Part shown: positions 17,061 through 26,635 of the stretch, piece by piece
How the letters are laid out: every line of letters begins with the position of its first letter
Position numbering within the stretch: position 1 is the stretch's first letter
Assembly (NCBI GenBank): GCA_035308025.1
Contig: DATGHL010000029.1
Location: forward strand, 1 to 64,000
Length of the DNA stretch: 64,000 nt
Direction of reading: 5' to 3'
Source of the DNA: Candidatus Binataceae bacterium
Lineage (GTDB): Bacteria > Desulfobacterota > Binatia > Binatales > Binataceae
Notes under the pieces: model-generated
The model's input: the letters and a program-made list of their open reading frames with translations, nothing else
Databases searched by the model: none
What the model was told of the DNA's origin: nothing
Translations under genes and position numbers: made by a program

Positions 17061-18386
17061 CTAGTAATAGTCGACTGGATCGATCTGACGTTTGGCGCCG
17101 TACCAGAAGAGCATGTTCTCAGTCAGACCCTGCCAAGTGAATTTGTTCGGCGGCAGCAACAGCCGCTTGAACATCGATCTGAATGAGTAGAACTCCTTCG
17201 TACAGCGCCACACCCCTTCCTCGACCTGCTGCGGCGAGAGATTCTTCGGCACGAACATGCAGCGGAAGTTGTTGGTGTACATGTCCGCGTCCGGGATGAT
17301 CACGCGGCCCTCGTTTTCGAGCTGCGTGCGCATCGGCGTGCCGACCCGCGGCGTGACCGTGTTGAAGAAGGCTTCGGGCGCGCGCACCTCGTGCAGAAAT
17401 TTGAGCGTGTCCTCGAAAATCTGCGGATGATCGTCCTCGAGGCCGAAAAGGAAATTCAGCGAATAGTAGATACCGTGATGCTCCAGCCGCTTGAGGAGCT
17501 TCTTGTAGTCCTTGGTGTGATTCTGAATCTTGTTCATCGACAACAGGCTGTCCTGGCTGATCGATTCGACGCCGATATTGACGTGAAAGACGCCGGCCTT
17601 GGCGGCCAGCTCGAGCAACTCGTCGTCGTGATTCGAGTTGACCGTCCATAAGCAGGAAAACCGGATATTGAGCGGCTCGAGTGCGCGAAACAATTCCTTC
17701 GCGAACTTATGCTTGCCGGTAATCTGATCATCGATAAACTGGAAGCGCTTGAAGCCGGTGACGGCGATAACCTGCTTGATCTCCTCGACGATGTCGGCGA
17801 TTGGCCGCGTCCGATAACTTCCGCTGTAAAACACCGGGATCTCGCAAAACGAACAGCGGTACGGGCATCCGCGGCTGGCCTGCACCGGCACCGCCTTGAA
17901 CAGGTAGCGGTTGAGCTTGAGCAGCTCGTGCCGTGGCCGCGGCAGGTTCTTCAGATCGTGCAGTTTGTCGGACTTGTAGATCTGTTTGAGCTTGCCGTCA
18001 CGCCAGTCCTGCAACAGCTCCGGCCAGACCACGTCGGCCTCGCCCTGGACAACCGCGTCGGCATGTTTGAGCGCCTCCTGCGTCTGCAAGGTCGCGTGGA
18101 AGCCGCCCATCACGACGGGAGTGCCGCGGCGGCGAAACTCGTCGCTGAGCTGATAGGCGCGCAGCGAGGCGCCGATCGTCGTGGTCATCCCGACGAGGTC
18201 CCAGCCGCCATCGAAGTCGAGCTCTTCCAGGCGCTCGTCGCACAACGTGACGTCGTAGTCGTCAGGCGTTAGCCCGGCCATCAGCGGAATCATCAGGCCC
18301 ATGATCAGACGCCAACGGGTCTTGTGCGGCGTCCCGTCAAGATGGAGCGTGGTCGGTTGCACCAATAGGATTCTAGGTTTTTTCAC
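17061..18386 (-). CDS. Cobalamin-binding-type radical SAM enzyme
   Basis: The 441-aa protein has an N-terminal Rossmann-like B12-binding domain (KPRILLVQPTTLHLDG at residues 3-18, GWDLVGMTTTIGASLRAYQL, GTPVVMGGFHATLQTQEAL) and a radical SAM TIM-barrel domain. The 4Fe-4S motif is SRGCPYRCSFCEIP (CxxxCxxC) near residue 180, followed by FQFIDDQITGK and NIGVESISQDSLLSMNK. Members use SAM and often methylcobalamin for C- or P-methylation and related steps in lipid, hopanoid or cofactor synthesis; the substrate is unknown. The canonical DxHxxG cobalamin-ligand motif is not evident. It lies 39 bp downstream of a CDP-alcohol phosphatidyltransferase on the same strand, suggesting a shared lipid-related pathway. 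Confidence 0.85.
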   Translation of the reverse strand: MKKPRILLVQPTTLHLDGTPHKTRWRLIMGLMIPLMAGLTPDDYDVTLCDERLEELDFDGGWDLVGMTTTIGASLRAYQLSDEFRRRGTPVVMGGFHATLQTQEALKHADAVVQGEADVVWPELLQDWRDGKLKQIYKSDKLHDLKNLPRPRHELLKLNRYLFKAVPVQASRGCPYRCSFCEIPVFYSGSYRTRPIADIVEEIKQVIAVTGFKRFQFIDDQITGKHKFAKELFRALEPLNIRFSCLWTVNSNHDDELLELAAKAGVFHVNIGVESISQDSLLSMNKIQNHTKDYKKLLKRLEHHGIYYSLNFLFGLEDDHPQIFEDTLKFLHEVRAPEAFFNTVTPRVGTPMRTQLENEGRVIIPDADMYTNNFRCMFVPKNLSPQQVEEGVWRCTKEFYSFRSMFKRLLLPPNKFTWQGLTENMLFWYGAKRQIDPVDYY

Positions 18387-18425
18387 AACTTTCTCTCGGA
18401 GTGCAGATGGAGATAGATCAGTTTT

Positions 18426-19580
18426 TCAGGACCCTTGCCGTTGCCGACTAGTCAGAATCCAGAGCACGAACGCGAAGGCGTAGCAGCCGACCGCCGCGGT
18501 CCATGCAAACCACGCCAGCCGATTGGCGATCGCCAGAATCAGTACGATATATGCAAAGTCGCGCCCCGTCGCCCGCTCGACCTTGCTGATCCATCTGCTG
18601 GTGGAAGCGCCCGCGACGCGCAGTGCGCGATCTACGGAAACTGCGCACAGGCTGAAACCGGCCAAGAGAATCAGCAGCAGGTAAAGATATGCGGCGCTGT
18701 GGTTGACGCGATAACAACCCGTCATCAGGCCGGCGAAAATCGCCACGTGGACCAGATTGTCGGTGAAGACGTCGAGCTTGCCGCCGAACTTGGTCTCGAC
18801 CATGCGCAGGCGCGCCAGTTCGCCATCAACGCCATCGATCGTCGTCGATACCACGAACAGCATCGCACCGAGGAGCCTCAGCCAATAGCTGGTCGACGCC
18901 AGCATGGCGGCGCAGCCGAACCCCAGCGCGGTATTCGCGAGCGTAACCGCGTTCGGTGAGACACGGCGGCGCGCGAGTGGCAAGCTGAGGCGCCACGACA
19001 GTCGCCGATCGAGCCATCGCGCCATCGGTGCGTCGGAGGCGACGCTTTCATCGCGCACGGCGCGCGCCAGTCGCACTTCGGCTTCGTTCCGATCCTCGGG
19101 GCGTCCATTCAGCGCGAACGGCAGCACGCCAGTGACCATCCGGTCGGGCCGCGCAGCGCCTGCCGCGTCGCCGTCGAGCAAATTCCTTAGCGGACCCACT
19201 ATGATCGCACCGCCCTGCTCCGGGTCGGCACTGTTGATAGTCAACGTACCACCCGGCGATGCGGCGTACTGCGCGAGCGCGCGCCTCAGGTTCGACTGCG
19301 CCATCACCAGATTACCGGTGAAACGGACACATGGCGTAGAGGGCTCAATATCTTCACTCGCATCGGCAAGAGATTCGACCAGACAAACCGCCGGATTGTC
19401 GCGAAAACGTCCCAAAGCCGCCTGAGCTTCCGCACGCCGAGCCGTCGGGGTTTCAATCAGGAAGCGCCGGATACCTGCGCGTTCGCAGAGGATCATCAAG
19501 CGCTCCAGCAACGGCCGGCCGAAGATAGAATCTTTTGCTCTCGACGGGGCTTGTATTAGCGCAGTTTCTATCACAGGCAA
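18426..19580 (-). CDS. CDP-alcohol phosphatidyltransferase with N-terminal nucleotidyltransferase-like domain
   Basis: The C-terminal half (about residues 195-384) is a CDP-alcohol phosphotransferase. The diagnostic DGxxAR-x8-Gx3Dx3D motif appears as DGELARLRMVETKFGGKLDV followed by FTDN, surrounded by five or six membrane helices (FGCAAMLASTSYWLRLLGAM, YLYLLLILLAGFSLCAV, YIVLILAIANRLAWFAW). The first ~170 residues resemble a degenerate nucleotidyltransferase fold (RPLLERLMILCERAGIRRFL) without the glycine-rich activating loop. Similar fusions make inositol- or glycerol-type phosphodiesters. The enzyme would join a CDP-activated lipid or polyol to an alcohol in the membrane. It is divergent from the HAD/nucleotidyltransferase/ATP-grasp genes, which could supply the activated headgroup. 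Confidence 0.82.
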   Translation of the reverse strand: MPVIETALIQAPSRAKDSIFGRPLLERLMILCERAGIRRFLIETPTARRAEAQAALGRFRDNPAVCLVESLADASEDIEPSTPCVRFTGNLVMAQSNLRRALAQYAASPGGTLTINSADPEQGGAIIVGPLRNLLDGDAAGAARPDRMVTGVLPFALNGRPEDRNEAEVRLARAVRDESVASDAPMARWLDRRLSWRLSLPLARRRVSPNAVTLANTALGFGCAAMLASTSYWLRLLGAMLFVVSTTIDGVDGELARLRMVETKFGGKLDVFTDNLVHVAIFAGLMTGCYRVNHSAAYLYLLLILLAGFSLCAVSVDRALRVAGASTSRWISKVERATGRDFAYIVLILAIANRLAWFAWTAAVGCYAFAFVLWILTSRQRQGS

Positions 19581-19592
19581 TTACGGAACACG

Positions 19593-19621
19593 GTTCTAAA
19601 CGATTCTGACCGATGAGTCAA
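19593..19621 (-). promoter_or_regulatory. Possible sigma-70 promoter of the CDP-alcohol transferase gene
   Basis: On the minus strand TTGACT (19621-19616) is followed after 17 bases by TAGAAC (19598-19593), matching the -35 box well and the -10 box in four of six positions. The start codon at 19580 would leave a very short leader. This is a weak prediction. Confidence 0.3.
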
Positions 19622-19763
19622 TGTAACAAGCCGACAACTCGCGGTTAACACCCTATGCGTAAGTATAGCCCCGGGTCACTGACTCGATGGGACCAAGGAC
19701 AGCCGATCGTCGCCCACCCTATATGTTCGGCCCAGAGAGGGGCTGCTAAACTCGTGCGGACGA

Positions 19764-20492
19764 ATGCGCGCTCTCCTCTTCGACTTCGGTGGAACGCTAG
19801 ATTTTCCGCGCCATTGGCTCGATCGTTTCGTCGGACACTACCACGGCGCCGGGCTGAGTCTCAGCCGCGCCGAGCTTGACCCGGCCTTTGCGGCGGCAAC
19901 TTTGGCGGGTTATCGCGCAGGGCCGGCGATTTGGAATTACAGTCTGCGCGAACTGGTTGCGTTTATGGTGGATCACCAAATCAGATTCTTGAGTAATCAA
20001 AAGATGAAAGGACATCCGTTCTATGGAGAACCGAACCAACTTCCGCTCATTGGGGAAATGAAGCATCTTATCCAGTCGGCTTTTGTCGAGGAGTCCGAGA
20101 TCGGACTCGCGCGTAGCCGCGGCCTTATCTCAACGCTCGCGCAGGAATTCAGGATCGGCGTGGTGTCGAACTTTTACGGCAATCTGGAGCGGGTGCTCGA
20201 CGACGCCGGGTTCGGCAGGATTATCACGACAGTTGCGGATTCGGGGCGGTTGGGGGTCTACAAGCCCGACGCAGGAATCTATGCGGCGGCGCTCGCGATG
20301 CTCGGAGCCGAGGCGCGCGCGGCCGTGATGGTCGGTGATTCCCTGAGCAAAGACTGCGCGCCCGCCCGCCGCGTCGGGATGCGCACGGTTTGGCTGCGAC
20401 ACGCGGATGCAACCGCCATCGAACCGGTTGAAGCCGATTTCACGATCGATACGCTCGATGAGTTGGAGGATGTGCTATGCCGGATGGGCTGA
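19764..20492 (+). CDS. HAD-superfamily hydrolase
   Basis: This 242-aa protein has HAD motif I as LLFDFGGTLD at residues 4-13 (the second Asp of DxD is replaced by Gly, a variant found in several HAD subfamilies). Motif II lies in IGVVSNFYGN, the Lys in VYKPDAGIY, and motif IV in VMVGDSLSKDCAPARRVGM. An alpha-helical cap (about residues 18-120) is inserted after motif I. It probably dephosphorylates a small phosphorylated intermediate. It overlaps the nucleotidyltransferase gene by 16 bp, so the two are co-translated, and both should act on the same headgroup pathway. Specificity cannot be read from sequence. Confidence 0.85.
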   Translation: MRALLFDFGGTLDFPRHWLDRFVGHYHGAGLSLSRAELDPAFAAATLAGYRAGPAIWNYSLRELVAFMVDHQIRFLSNQKMKGHPFYGEPNQLPLIGEMKHLIQSAFVEESEIGLARSRGLISTLAQEFRIGVVSNFYGNLERVLDDAGFGRIITTVADSGRLGVYKPDAGIYAAALAMLGAEARAAVMVGDSLSKDCAPARRVGMRTVWLRHADATAIEPVEADFTIDTLDELEDVLCRMG

Positions 20493-21205
20493 GTGGCGCG
20501 ATTATCGCGGCTGGACGCGGCGAACGTCTGCGAGCGGCCAGCGGCGGGCTGCCCAAGCCGTTGGTCGAGTTGGGCGGCAAATCGCTGCTCTTGCGTCAGG
20601 TTGAGGGGCTGACGCGGCTCGGCGCCAATCCGATCCACGTAATCGTTAATTCCGAAACGGCAGCTTTGATGGGGGCGCGGCAAATCCGCATGCCCGATCA
20701 GGTGCAATTGATTGTAGCCGATACGCCGAACTCGATGGAGTCGCTGCTGATTCTGGGTGAGCGGATCCAATCACCGCGGTTTCTCTTGAGCACGGTCGAT
20801 GCGATCGTCGCTGAGGATGAACTGGAAACGTTCGCGGCACACGCGCAGCTCGCGATGGAATTACGCTCGCTGGACGGCGCGCTTGGCGTCGTGCGATGGC
20901 GCGGCGACCATCGGCCGCTGTTTGTCGAGACTATCGCCGACGGTGCGATCACTCACTTTGGCGGCGAAGCAGCCGCTCGCGTGACGGCCGGAATCTACCT
21001 CTTTACGCAGCGAATCTTTACGTATGCTGCCATGGCGCACGCGCGGCGACTCGGCGCGCTGCGCGAGTTTCTGGGGTTCCTGCTTGAGCAGCGGCTGCGG
21101 TTTATCGCGATTGAACTGAAGAGTGCAGTGGATATCGACGAGGCGGCAGATCTCGCTTTGGCCCGCTCGATAATCGCGAGCCGGGCGACGGGAGAATCCG
21201 GATGA
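20477..21205 (+). CDS. Sugar-phosphate/alcohol-phosphate nucleotidyltransferase
   Basis: The first 40 residues hold the nucleotidyltransferase signature (SGAIIAAGRGERLRAASGGL, then PKPLVELGGKSLL) with the activating-loop glycines and the PKP lysine. PRFLLSTVDAIV corresponds to the metal-binding D-x-D region, with only one Asp clear. At 242 aa it is the size of the MobA-like/GlmU-N-like single-domain enzymes that form CDP-, GDP- or dTDP-activated compounds. It overlaps the HAD gene upstream and the ATP-grasp gene downstream (ATGA, 4 bp). Given the nearby CDP-alcohol transferase, CTP is the likely nucleotide (inference). Confidence 0.85.
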   Translation: MPDGLSGAIIAAGRGERLRAASGGLPKPLVELGGKSLLLRQVEGLTRLGANPIHVIVNSETAALMGARQIRMPDQVQLIVADTPNSMESLLILGERIQSPRFLLSTVDAIVAEDELETFAAHAQLAMELRSLDGALGVVRWRGDHRPLFVETIADGAITHFGGEAAARVTAGIYLFTQRIFTYAAMAHARRLGALREFLGFLLEQRLRFIAIELKSAVDIDEAADLALARSIIASRATGESG

Positions 21206-22116
21206 GTCTGCAGGTTCTCGGTATCTATCGGGAAGTTGAGTTTTCGCCCGGCAAGGTCGGGGCGGACCGCGCAATCATGGACGCCGCACTGGATTGTCTG
21301 CGTGCGAGAGGAGCGCGAACCGCGGCGCTGGAAGCCCCGGCGTTCGTCTCGTCGTCGGCGGAGCTGCCCGACACGCAACTGGTGCTGGCAATGTGTCAGG
21401 GCGGCGAGGCGCTCGCGCGTCTGGCCGCGGTTGAGAAAGCCGGCGCTGTCGTAATCAACTCCGCCTTGGCGATCCGCAACTGTTATCGCGACCTGCTCGG
21501 CCTGGGTTTGAGTAACGCCCGAGTGCCGACCCCTGCCGGGGCGGTGGTGCAAACGCACGCGCCATATTTTTCATCGCCCGGCGGCAGCGCCGCTCCGTTG
21601 TCGCGGCTTGAGCCGGTTCCGAGGTTGGGGCTCACGGCCTCGCAGCCGTTGGATTTGTCGCGGCCGATGTACGTCAAGCGCGGGGATATGCACGCGCTGG
21701 CCGAGGACGACGTCAGTCGGGTAGACGGGGGCGCACAACTCGAGGCGGCGTTGCGGCGGTTCGCGCAACGCGGGATTGCCCAAGCCTATGTTCAGCAGGA
21801 GGCCGAGGGCATCGTGATCAAGTTCTATGGCGTGGGCAACGGGCAGGAGTATTTCTCGACGCTTGCGGCTGACGGTCTCCAGTTGCCGGAGGAGGTTCGT
21901 CGTGAACTAGTCTCCGCGGCCGGCCGCGGCGCGAAAGCCCTGGGACTCGAAGTCTGGGGCGGGGACGCCGTGATTGGCGCCGGCGGCCTTTCGGTGATCG
22001 ATTTTAACGACTGGCCGAGCTTTGAGCGCGTGCGCGCCGCCGCCGCCCCCGCTATCGCCCGCCGTGGCCTCGATTGCTGGCGGCGTCACGTGGCGGAGCG
22101 CGACGTTGCAGTCTGA
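21202..22116 (+). CDS. ATP-grasp-type ligase, substrate unknown
   Basis: The 304-aa protein looks like a divergent ATP-grasp enzyme. It has an N-terminal pre-ATP domain, a central RPMYVKRGDMHALAEDDVSR segment where the ATP-binding Lys sits on a strand, then VQQEAEGIVIKFYGVG and a C-terminal ALGLEVWGGDAVIGAGGLSV leading to IDFNDWPSF, which matches the metal-binding D/N-x-N-x-x-P ending of RimK/Ddl-like members. Such enzymes make amide or ester bonds through acyl-phosphates. It is the third gene of a tightly overlapping plus-strand cassette. A role in tailoring a phospholipid or soluble phosphodiester headgroup (for example amino-acyl attachment) is a guess from context. Confidence 0.75.
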   Translation: MSLQVLGIYREVEFSPGKVGADRAIMDAALDCLRARGARTAALEAPAFVSSSAELPDTQLVLAMCQGGEALARLAAVEKAGAVVINSALAIRNCYRDLLGLGLSNARVPTPAGAVVQTHAPYFSSPGGSAAPLSRLEPVPRLGLTASQPLDLSRPMYVKRGDMHALAEDDVSRVDGGAQLEAALRRFAQRGIAQAYVQQEAEGIVIKFYGVGNGQEYFSTLAADGLQLPEEVRRELVSAAGRGAKALGLEVWGGDAVIGAGGLSVIDFNDWPSFERVRAAAAPAIARRGLDCWRRHVAERDVAV

Positions 22117-22140
22117 AAATCCAGCCGTGAGCTGGGTCTC

Positions 22141-22425
22141 TCAGTGCACGTAGTTGAACCCGAGATAGCCTAACACCATGTCGGCGTCCACGTTCGAGAG
22201 CATCGCGGCGCTGACCACCTGCAGCACCTGATCGGTGACATTGGCGGGAACGGGCTCATCTTCACGAGGATCAAACAGCAACGGATCGTCGGGTTTGGGT
22301 TCTCGTCCGAAGCGTTCGCGAAACGCCTCGTAGCGAATACGCGCAATCTCAAGCAACGCCGAAGCAATTCGTGTATCCCGCTCGAGCGGCTCGAGCGATT
22401 CGGACGTGTCGTGGGTATCGTGCAT
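22141..22425 (-). CDS. 94-aa hypothetical protein downstream of a predicted sigma-54 promoter
   Basis: No family is recognised. The protein is acidic and starts MHDTHDTSESLEPLERDTRI. It has a helical middle (ALLEIARIRYEAFRERFGRE), a Pro/Asp-rich linker and a hydrophobic C-terminal helix (VTDQVLQVVSAAMLSNVDAD) ending GYLGFNYVH. An AAGGGGG sequence lies about 10 bases before the ATG. It is transcribed in the same direction as, and 253 bp downstream of, a GAF-domain sigma-54 activator. The gap contains a near-consensus sigma-54 promoter, a perfect palindrome and an upstream dyad. It is therefore the most likely direct target of that activator. Confidence 0.65.
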   Translation of the reverse strand: MHDTHDTSESLEPLERDTRIASALLEIARIRYEAFRERFGREPKPDDPLLFDPREDEPVPANVTDQVLQVVSAAMLSNVDADMVLGYLGFNYVH

Positions 22426-22447
22426 TGTGAATAGCCCCCTTGGCGCC

Positions 22448-22463
22448 CTTCCAAATTTGGAAG
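22448..22463. promoter_or_regulatory. 16-bp perfect palindrome between promoter and start codon
   Basis: CTTCCAAATTTGGAAG is a perfect palindrome lying 8 bases past the predicted sigma-54 transcription start and 22 bases before the ATG of the 94-aa gene. Its position suits a repressor operator or an mRNA 5' hairpin. Confidence 0.5.
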
Positions 22464-22481
22464 CGGCACACGAGGTTATTC

Positions 22482-22497
22482 AGCAACGCCTGTGCCA
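22482..22497 (-). promoter_or_regulatory. Predicted sigma-54 (-24/-12) promoter
   Basis: The minus strand reads TGGCACAGGCGTTGCT, matching the sigma-54 consensus TGGCACGN4TTGCW at every position except the seventh. The GG/GC elements have the required spacing. Transcription would start near 22471, upstream of the 94-aa gene. The gene just upstream encodes a sigma-54-dependent activator. Confidence 0.72.
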
Positions 22498-22500
22498 TCC

Positions 22501-22541
22501 GCTTTGCGATACCAGTGGGAACCAACGGCTGCTTTGCGATA
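22501..22541. repeat. Direct repeats upstream of the sigma-54 promoter
   Basis: GCTTTGCGATA occurs twice, at 22501-22511 and 22531-22541, exactly 30 bp apart (about three helical turns), between the predicted promoter and the upstream dyad. They could be binding sites for an accessory regulator. Confidence 0.4.
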
Positions 22542-22575
22542 TGCGCGCGGTGCGCAACGACCCATCCATACATTT

Positions 22576-22608
22576 TCGATACGTTGCGCTTTCGAGCGAC
22601 CGTATCGA
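22576..22608. promoter_or_regulatory. Candidate enhancer (activator-binding) dyad
   Basis: TCGATACG (22576-22583) and CGTATCGA (22601-22608) form a perfect inverted repeat with a 17-base spacer that itself contains CGCT-TTCG-AGCG. The centre lies about 120 bp upstream of the predicted sigma-54 start, the usual distance for an activator enhancer. No T-tract follows, so a terminator is unlikely. Confidence 0.5.
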
Positions 22609-22677
22609 TCTCGCCAGCGGTTTCTTGTGCAAGCTCGCGTAATCACCGGCCGGATCGGAACCGATTGCAGGCCCGCG

Positions 22678-24282
<1,605 letters not shown>

Positions 24283-24361
24283 GTTCGGCGTCCGGTCGAG
24301 AGCGACGGTCTAACTACTGCTACTTATTTGACGCCGGACGATCTGTAAACCTCGCCCAGGC

Positions 24362-25378
24362 TCAGGAGCCGAATTGTTCGGCGCGTTTCTCGAGCGCGCG
24401 CAAGCGTCGCGCAAGTTCGGGTAGGCGCGGCTCGACCGCAACCATCCGACGGAAGACTTTCAGATCGATCGCCGGCGTGCCGCCGACCAGAGCGTCGTCC
24501 GCCAAATCGTTATGCACGCCCGCCTGCGCAATGACGCGAACCCGATCGCCGATATTAGCATGATCGGCGCAGCCCGATTGTCCGCCGAACTGGCACCAGC
24601 TCCCGAGCTTGACCGAACCGGCGAGGCCGGACTGCGCCGCCATCCGCGAGTATTCGCCAACCTCGCAGTTGTGCCCCACCTGAATCAGATTGTCGAGTTT
24701 GACGCCACGCCGGATGAGCGTCACGCCCATCGTGGCGCGATCAATCGTCGTGTTCGCGCCGATTTCGACGTCGTCCTCGAGCATTACGCTGCCGACCTGC
24801 GGGACCTTGAGCAAGGCGCCGCGATGCTCGACGAAGCCGAAGCCGTCGGCGCCGATCACCGCACCGTTGAGAATCACGACGCGGTTGCCGATCGTGACGC
24901 CCTCACGAAGCGAAACCTGGCTGTGGCAGACGAAGTCGTCACCGATACGGACGTTCGCGTAAATCGTTACATGGGGATGAATCACCGCGTTGCGGCCGAT
25001 CTTGACGTTCTCGCCAATCACCGCGTATGCGCCGACATGGGCGTTGTCGCCGATCCGGGCCGACGCGGCGATGGCGGCACTCGGATGGATTCCGGCCGAG
25101 GGACGATAGGGCGGAAAGAAGACCTCGAGCGCGCGCGCGAAGTCGAACGCCGGATTCTCGCTGATCAAGACGGCGCCCGGGGCATCGCCGACGAGGTCGG
25201 CGGGCACGATCGCCGCGGCGGCGGCCGAGGATCGTAACGCCGCGGCGTATTTCGGCCCGGTCGCAAAGGTAATCATGCCGGGCCCGGCCATCTCGATCGG
25301 AGCCGGGCCGGCGATCTCGACTGATCCATCACCGCGAATTGGCAAGCCGAGCTTTTGCGCAAGTTCAGTCAGCTTCAT
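24362..25378 (-). CDS. lpxD: UDP-3-O-acylglucosamine N-acyltransferase LpxD
   Basis: This 338-aa protein catalyses the third step of lipid A synthesis, adding a 3-hydroxyacyl chain to the 2-amino group of UDP-3-O-acyl-glucosamine in the cytoplasm. Residues 1-100 match the N-terminal uridine-binding domain (MKLTELAQKLGLPIRGD, ISENPAFDFARALEVFFPP). A left-handed hexapeptide-repeat helix follows (NAVIHPHVTIYANVRIGDDF, GADGFGF), with the catalytic His region LDNLIQVGHNCEVGEYSRMA, and a C-terminal helix. Its presence shows an LPS-bearing outer membrane. An IS1595 element is inserted roughly 10 bases before the start codon, leaving GGAGAA as the ribosome-binding site; expression may now depend on a promoter in the IS. 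Confidence 0.95.
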   Translation of the reverse strand: MKLTELAQKLGLPIRGDGSVEIAGPAPIEMAGPGMITFATGPKYAAALRSSAAAAAIVPADLVGDAPGAVLISENPAFDFARALEVFFPPYRPSAGIHPSAAIAASARIGDNAHVGAYAVIGENVKIGRNAVIHPHVTIYANVRIGDDFVCHSQVSLREGVTIGNRVVILNGAVIGADGFGFVEHRGALLKVPQVGSVMLEDDVEIGANTTIDRATMGVTLIRRGVKLDNLIQVGHNCEVGEYSRMAAQSGLAGSVKLGSWCQFGGQSGCADHANIGDRVRVIAQAGVHNDLADDALVGGTPAIDLKVFRRMVAVEPRLPELARRLRALEKRAEQFGS

Positions 25379-25467
25379 GAGCGATTCTCCGGTCCAGGTG
25401 AACTAAAGCTATATTTGGCGATTATGCTGGACTTGACTAACGGTACACCGTGTGTTAGATTTGTCGC

Positions 25468-26394
25468 ATGAACATATGGAAAGATGGCGAACCGCAGATT
25501 GCCCGCCAGATGACGCTTGCTGACTTTGACCGGATGTTTCCTGATGAAACGGCGTGCAAGCTCTACCTGACCCTGAAGCGCTGGCCCGGAGGCGTTCAGT
25601 GCCCGCGCTGCGCCAATACCAAGGTTTACGAGAGCACCAAGCGCCCGTTCCATTGGCAGTGCATGAAATGCGGTCCAGGAAAGCGCAGGCCCTATCGGTT
25701 CTCGGTCACGGTCGGTACTGTATTCGAGAACACTAATTACAAACTGCTGGTTTGGTTTAAGGTTCTGTATCTGATCCTTACCAGCAAGAAGGGAATCAGC
25801 GCGCTTCAGATTCACCGCATGATCGGAAGCGGCTCCTACCGTACGGCTTGGTTCATGTGCCATCGGCTTCGCGCTGGACTCGCCGACGAGGGATTCCGCA
25901 AGTTGATGGGTATTGTCGAAGTTGACGAGACCTATATCGGTGGACTCAATGCAAACCGACCGCTGAAAAAGCGCTTCGCCCAGAAAGGACGCGGCCCGTC
26001 CGGAAAAACTGCGGTTATTGGAGCTATCGCCCGCAAAGGTAACGTCACCTGTCAAATCATCGAAGATACTTCCATCCCGACCATTTCGCGGTTCGTCCGT
26101 AAAGCGGTCTCCGACAAGGTTAGCTTGGTCGCCACCGATGAAGGCGCGGGCTATCGCTCTTTGCATCGTGAGTTTCCGCACGACACGGTTGACCATAAGG
26201 CACTCGAATACGTTCGCGGCGAAGTACATACGAACAATATCGAAAGCTTTTGGAGTCTGCTGAAGCGCGGAATTATCGGCACCTATCACAACGTGAGCAC
26301 GAAATACCTGCCGCTGTACCTGAATGAGTTTCAGTTTCGCCACAATAACCGCAAAAATCCTGACATATTCGGCGAGGCGGTAAGAGGATGCTGA
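25468..26394 (+). CDS. IS1595-family transposase (ISXO2-like)
   Basis: The 308-aa protein has the N-terminal zinc-ribbon of this family (VQCPRCANTKVYES and WQCMKCGPGKRR) and an ISXO2-like DDE domain. The catalytic region includes VDETYIGG, LVATDEGAGYRSLHREFPHD and NNIESFWSLLKRGIIGTYHN. Length and motifs are complete with no frameshift, so it may be active. The enzyme would cut and rejoin DNA at the element's inverted repeats. It is oriented opposite to the surrounding minus-strand genes. Confidence 0.92.
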   Translation: MNIWKDGEPQIARQMTLADFDRMFPDETACKLYLTLKRWPGGVQCPRCANTKVYESTKRPFHWQCMKCGPGKRRPYRFSVTVGTVFENTNYKLLVWFKVLYLILTSKKGISALQIHRMIGSGSYRTAWFMCHRLRAGLADEGFRKLMGIVEVDETYIGGLNANRPLKKRFAQKGRGPSGKTAVIGAIARKGNVTCQIIEDTSIPTISRFVRKAVSDKVSLVATDEGAGYRSLHREFPHDTVDHKALEYVRGEVHTNNIESFWSLLKRGIIGTYHNVSTKYLPLYLNEFQFRHNNRKNPDIFGEAVRGC

Positions 26395-26473
26395 AGCGTC
26401 CGAACTGGCGGATGCTTCTGCATCATGCGACCAGAAAGCCAACGCAGCTTGATTTGTTTCCGCGAGCACGGCG

Positions 26474-26620
26474 CTACTGTTGATCCTGCACGGCTTTAGC
26501 CGCCGCTTCTTTGGCGCGTTTGGCTTTGCGCCGCTTCATCGCCCGATAGTGCGGATGTGTCTTCAGGTGATACTCAGCGCACGGGCGGCAGAAGAAGTGA
26601 ATGATTTTCTGTTTATACAT
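26474..26620 (-). CDS. 48-aa basic passenger protein of the IS1595 element
   Basis: A short minus-strand frame starts MYKQKIIHFFCRPCAEYHLK, continues THPHYRAMKRRKAKRAKEAA and ends at 26474. It has one CRPC knuckle followed by two His residues, a possible zinc site, and a strongly basic C-terminal helix. It lies inside the IS, convergent with the transposase, and begins only 15 bases from the IS end. No family is recognised. Confidence 0.5.
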   Translation of the reverse strand: MYKQKIIHFFCRPCAEYHLKTHPHYRAMKRRKAKRAKEAAAKAVQDQQ

Positions 26621-26635
26621 AAAGGTTCAGACACC

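Larger units (their letters stand above)
25391..26635 (+). mobile_element. IS1595-family insertion sequence (boundaries approximate)
   Basis: The element holds an intact ISXO2-type transposase and a small minus-strand gene. The right end read inward begins GGTGTCTGAACCTTTATG. The left end may begin GGTCCAGGTGAACTAAAG, which shares GGT, TGAAC and the trailing AT-rich part, so the terminal repeats are imperfect. No matching 8-bp target duplication is visible at these borders, so the ends are provisional. It sits precisely between the stop codon of a membrane-protein gene and the lpxD start. Confidence 0.6.

Noticed and set aside
25375-26469. Long minus-strand frame opposite the IS1595 transposase
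   Set aside because: It is complementary to a well-supported transposase and has no recognisable motif.
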